From Thalassotalea algicola (GTDB taxonomy: Bacteria > Pseudomonadota > Gammaproteobacteria > Enterobacterales > Alteromonadaceae), in the NCBI RefSeq assembly GCF_012932965.1, contig NZ_JABBXH010000001.1, forward strand, positions 620,001 through 684,000: DNA of 64,000 bases, read 5' to 3'. The notes beneath the pieces are model-generated. The model made no database searches and was not told the DNA's origin. It saw only the letters and a list, made by a program, of their open reading frames with translations. The position numbers and the translations under genes were made by a program. Positions 62,394-64,000 of this stretch are shown one piece after another (the stretch's first letter is position 1; every line of letters begins with the position of its first letter).

Positions 62394-63743
62394 TTAATTG
62401 CTTAGGTTTAAACCGTATTTTTCAATCAGGCTATACAATGTAGGTCTAGTGATACCTAGCAGTGCCGCAGCTTTTGACATATTGCCTTCTGTTAATGCAT
62501 AAGCCTTTTGAATTGCTCTTGTTTCCGCTTGCTCTCTTACGGTTCTTAAATTTAGCGAAAGCTCGTAGTCTTCATCGTTTGAATTTAATAACCCTAAATC
62601 TATGGCAGTAACATGTTGGCTAGCTGCCATGATTACCGAAGATTTCACTTTATTTTGAAGCTCTCGAATATTACCTGGCCATTTGTGCTGCTTTAAGGCC
62701 TTTACTGCATCATCTGAAAAGCCCTTGACATTACTTTTATATTCTTTGCCATATTGCTGTAAAAAAAACTGCGCGAGAATCAAAACATCCTCTTCGCGTT
62801 CCCTTAGCGGAGGTATATCTATGGTTATTTCACTAATCCGATAATATAAATCTTCACGAAACTCTTTATTAGCGACCATTTCCTGTAAATGTTGATTGGT
62901 TGCACAAACCACTCGCACATTAACGGGTATTTCCTGTCTTCCACCAATGCGCTCAATTACCTTTTCTTGCAAAAAGCGTAGCAACTTAGCTTGTAAATTA
63001 AACGGCATATCGCCAATTTCATCTAAGAATAATGTGCCGCCTTCTGCACATTCAATTTTTCCTTTTGTCGTTCGGTGAGCCCCAGTAAATGCACCTTTTT
63101 CAAAGCCAAAAAGTTCACTTTCCAATAATGTCTCGGGAATTGAGGCACAATTAATGGCAATAAAAGGCTTTTTCGTCCTATCACTGACACTATGAATTGC
63201 TTTTGCGGTGACTTCTTTACCCGTACCGCTTTCTCCTAGCAATAGCACAGAAATTTCAGTTGGCGCGACACGATGGATCATTTGTCGCATGCGATCGATA
63301 GTCGCACTATTACCTATAATACCGGTATCAACACCACTAAACGACTGTAATGCACGGTTGTCTTTTTCAAGATTCGCTAATGCCAAAGCACGAGAAACAA
63401 TAACGTTAATTACATCTGCATCAATCGGTTTTTGGTAAAAGTCATATGCACCTAACTCTATCGCTTTAAGCGCGACTTCATGATCATCATTGCCCGTGAT
63501 AACAATAACTTTTGTATGGGGTGCAATTGCTAGTATTTCTTGAAGAGCAGCTAGTCCTTCAGATGCATTTGCAGGATCTGGTGGCAGACCAAGATCGAGA
63601 GTTACGACACTCGGTTCAAAACGACGAACCGCCGCGACTGCAGTTTCTCTATTTTCAGCCAGCACAACGTCATAATCTGACAAACTCCATTTCAGTTGTT
63701 TTTGAATTCCTAAGTCATCATCAACAATCAGCAATTTTTCCAT
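62394..63743 (-). CDS. prsR: PEP-CTERM-box response regulator PrsR (sigma-54 activator)
   Basis: A 449-residue NtrC-type activator. Receiver domain at about 1-120 with D50 in VVTLDLGLPP; AAA+ domain at about 140-375 with Walker A GESGTGKE (170-177), the sigma-54 contact GAFTGA (217-222) and Walker B LFLDE (238-242); Fis-type HTH at the C-terminus (MSKAAALLGITRPTLYSL). This matches the regulator found in exosortase loci, which drives PEP-CTERM gene transcription with RpoN. It begins 17 bases after its kinase gene. The promoter before the PEP-CTERM gene at 50797 is a likely target. Confidence 0.92.
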   Translation of the reverse strand: MEKLLIVDDDLGIQKQLKWSLSDYDVVLAENRETAVAAVRRFEPSVVTLDLGLPPDPANASEGLAALQEILAIAPHTKVIVITGNDDHEVALKAIELGAYDFYQKPIDADVINVIVSRALALANLEKDNRALQSFSGVDTGIIGNSATIDRMRQMIHRVAPTEISVLLLGESGTGKEVTAKAIHSVSDRTKKPFIAINCASIPETLLESELFGFEKGAFTGAHRTTKGKIECAEGGTLFLDEIGDMPFNLQAKLLRFLQEKVIERIGGRQEIPVNVRVVCATNQHLQEMVANKEFREDLYYRISEITIDIPPLREREEDVLILAQFFLQQYGKEYKSNVKGFSDDAVKALKQHKWPGNIRELQNKVKSSVIMAASQHVTAIDLGLLNSNDEDYELSLNLRTVREQAETRAIQKAYALTEGNMSKAAALLGITRPTLYSLIEKYGLNLSN

Positions 63744-63760
63744 AAAAACACCTATAATTA

Positions 63761-64000
63761 TTATTCATTTATTGGTAACAAAAGCGTAAATGTACTTCCT
63801 TGGCCTTCAATACTTTTCACTTTTATTTTACCACCAATAGACTCTATATATTGTTTTGCTTCATAGACACCAATGCCCATTCCAGCATTACCTTTTGTTG
63901 TATCAAAAGGCTTAAATAACCGTTGTTTAATAAAATCTTCACTCATACCACAACCGTTATCCGTTATTTCAATTTCGATTACATTGTCACTTATATTTGC
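63761..64000 (-). CDS. prsK: Sensor histidine kinase PrsK, C-terminal part (cut by window edge)
   Basis: The last 79 residues of a histidine kinase, open to the window edge. EIEITDNGCGMSEDF is the G1 box and KGNAGMGIGVYEAKQYIESIGG is the G2 box of the ATP-binding domain, so this end is intact. Its stop is 17 bases upstream of prsR, the usual PrsK-PrsR pairing in exosortase loci. The sensor and H-box lie outside the window. Confidence 0.88.
   Translation of the reverse strand, partial: ANISDNVIEIEITDNGCGMSEDFIKQRLFKPFDTTKGNAGMGIGVYEAKQYIESIGGKIKVKSIEGQGSTFTLLLPINE

Overview
The window is a low-GC (roughly 40% by eye) chromosomal segment from a marine gammaproteobacterium, most likely of the Alteromonadales (Colwelliaceae/Thalassotalea-like). 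The evidence is gene order: divergent metJ / metB-metL-metF, the amiB-mutL-miaA-hfq-hflX-hflK-hflC-yjeT-purA block, orn-rsgA-psd, and secB-grxC-rhodanese-gpmI-envC. All three carry strongly gammaproteobacterial proteins. No tRNA, rRNA, CRISPR array, transposase or phage gene was found.

Left part (1-20 kb), housekeeping. A cut-off unknown gene is followed by the methionine regulon: repressor MetJ, cystathionine gamma-synthase, aspartokinase/homoserine dehydrogenase and methylenetetrahydrofolate reductase, with two runs of met boxes between the divergent units. Then come malic enzyme and the long leftward block covering purine synthesis, HflKC/HflX/Hfq, tRNA modification, mismatch repair, cell-wall amidase, TsaE and NAD(P)HX repair. 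queG lies divergently at its end.

Middle part (20-44 kb), envelope and stress. It holds a large hybrid-kinase-like protein that seems to have lost its catalytic residues, a PAP2 phosphatase coupled to an MJ1255-type glycosyltransferase, and orn, rsgA and psd. A glycerophosphodiesterase and a BlaI-type repressor next to an M56 peptidase-TonB fusion follow. Next are a Spy/CpxP-CpxR-CpxA stress system with a textbook CpxR box, a lysophospholipase, FieF (possibly with an AUU start), TrmL, GpsA, SecB, glutaredoxin, rhodanese, GpmI, EnvC, a polysaccharide-deacetylase-like protein and a trypsin-like protease.

Right part (44-64 kb), PEP-CTERM/exosortase territory. A five-gene rightward cluster (AMP-ligase, PLP decarboxylase, AHL-synthase-like acyltransferase, E1/ThiF-like enzyme, nitroreductase-like flavoenzyme) looks like a small-molecule biosynthesis unit of the exosortase-associated type. 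It is followed by a secreted PEP-CTERM protein with a sigma-54 (-24/-12) promoter and an upstream TTTAC repeat. Facing it are two tandem PrsT-type TPR lipoproteins, a fused UDP-GlcNAc 2-epimerase/UDP-ManNAc dehydrogenase, phosphomannomutase, mannose-1-phosphate guanylyltransferase, the sigma-54 activator PrsR and the end of its kinase PrsK. Together these would supply GDP-mannose and UDP-ManNAcA for an exopolysaccharide and switch on PEP-CTERM genes through sigma-54. The exosortase itself is not in the window and probably lies beyond the right edge.
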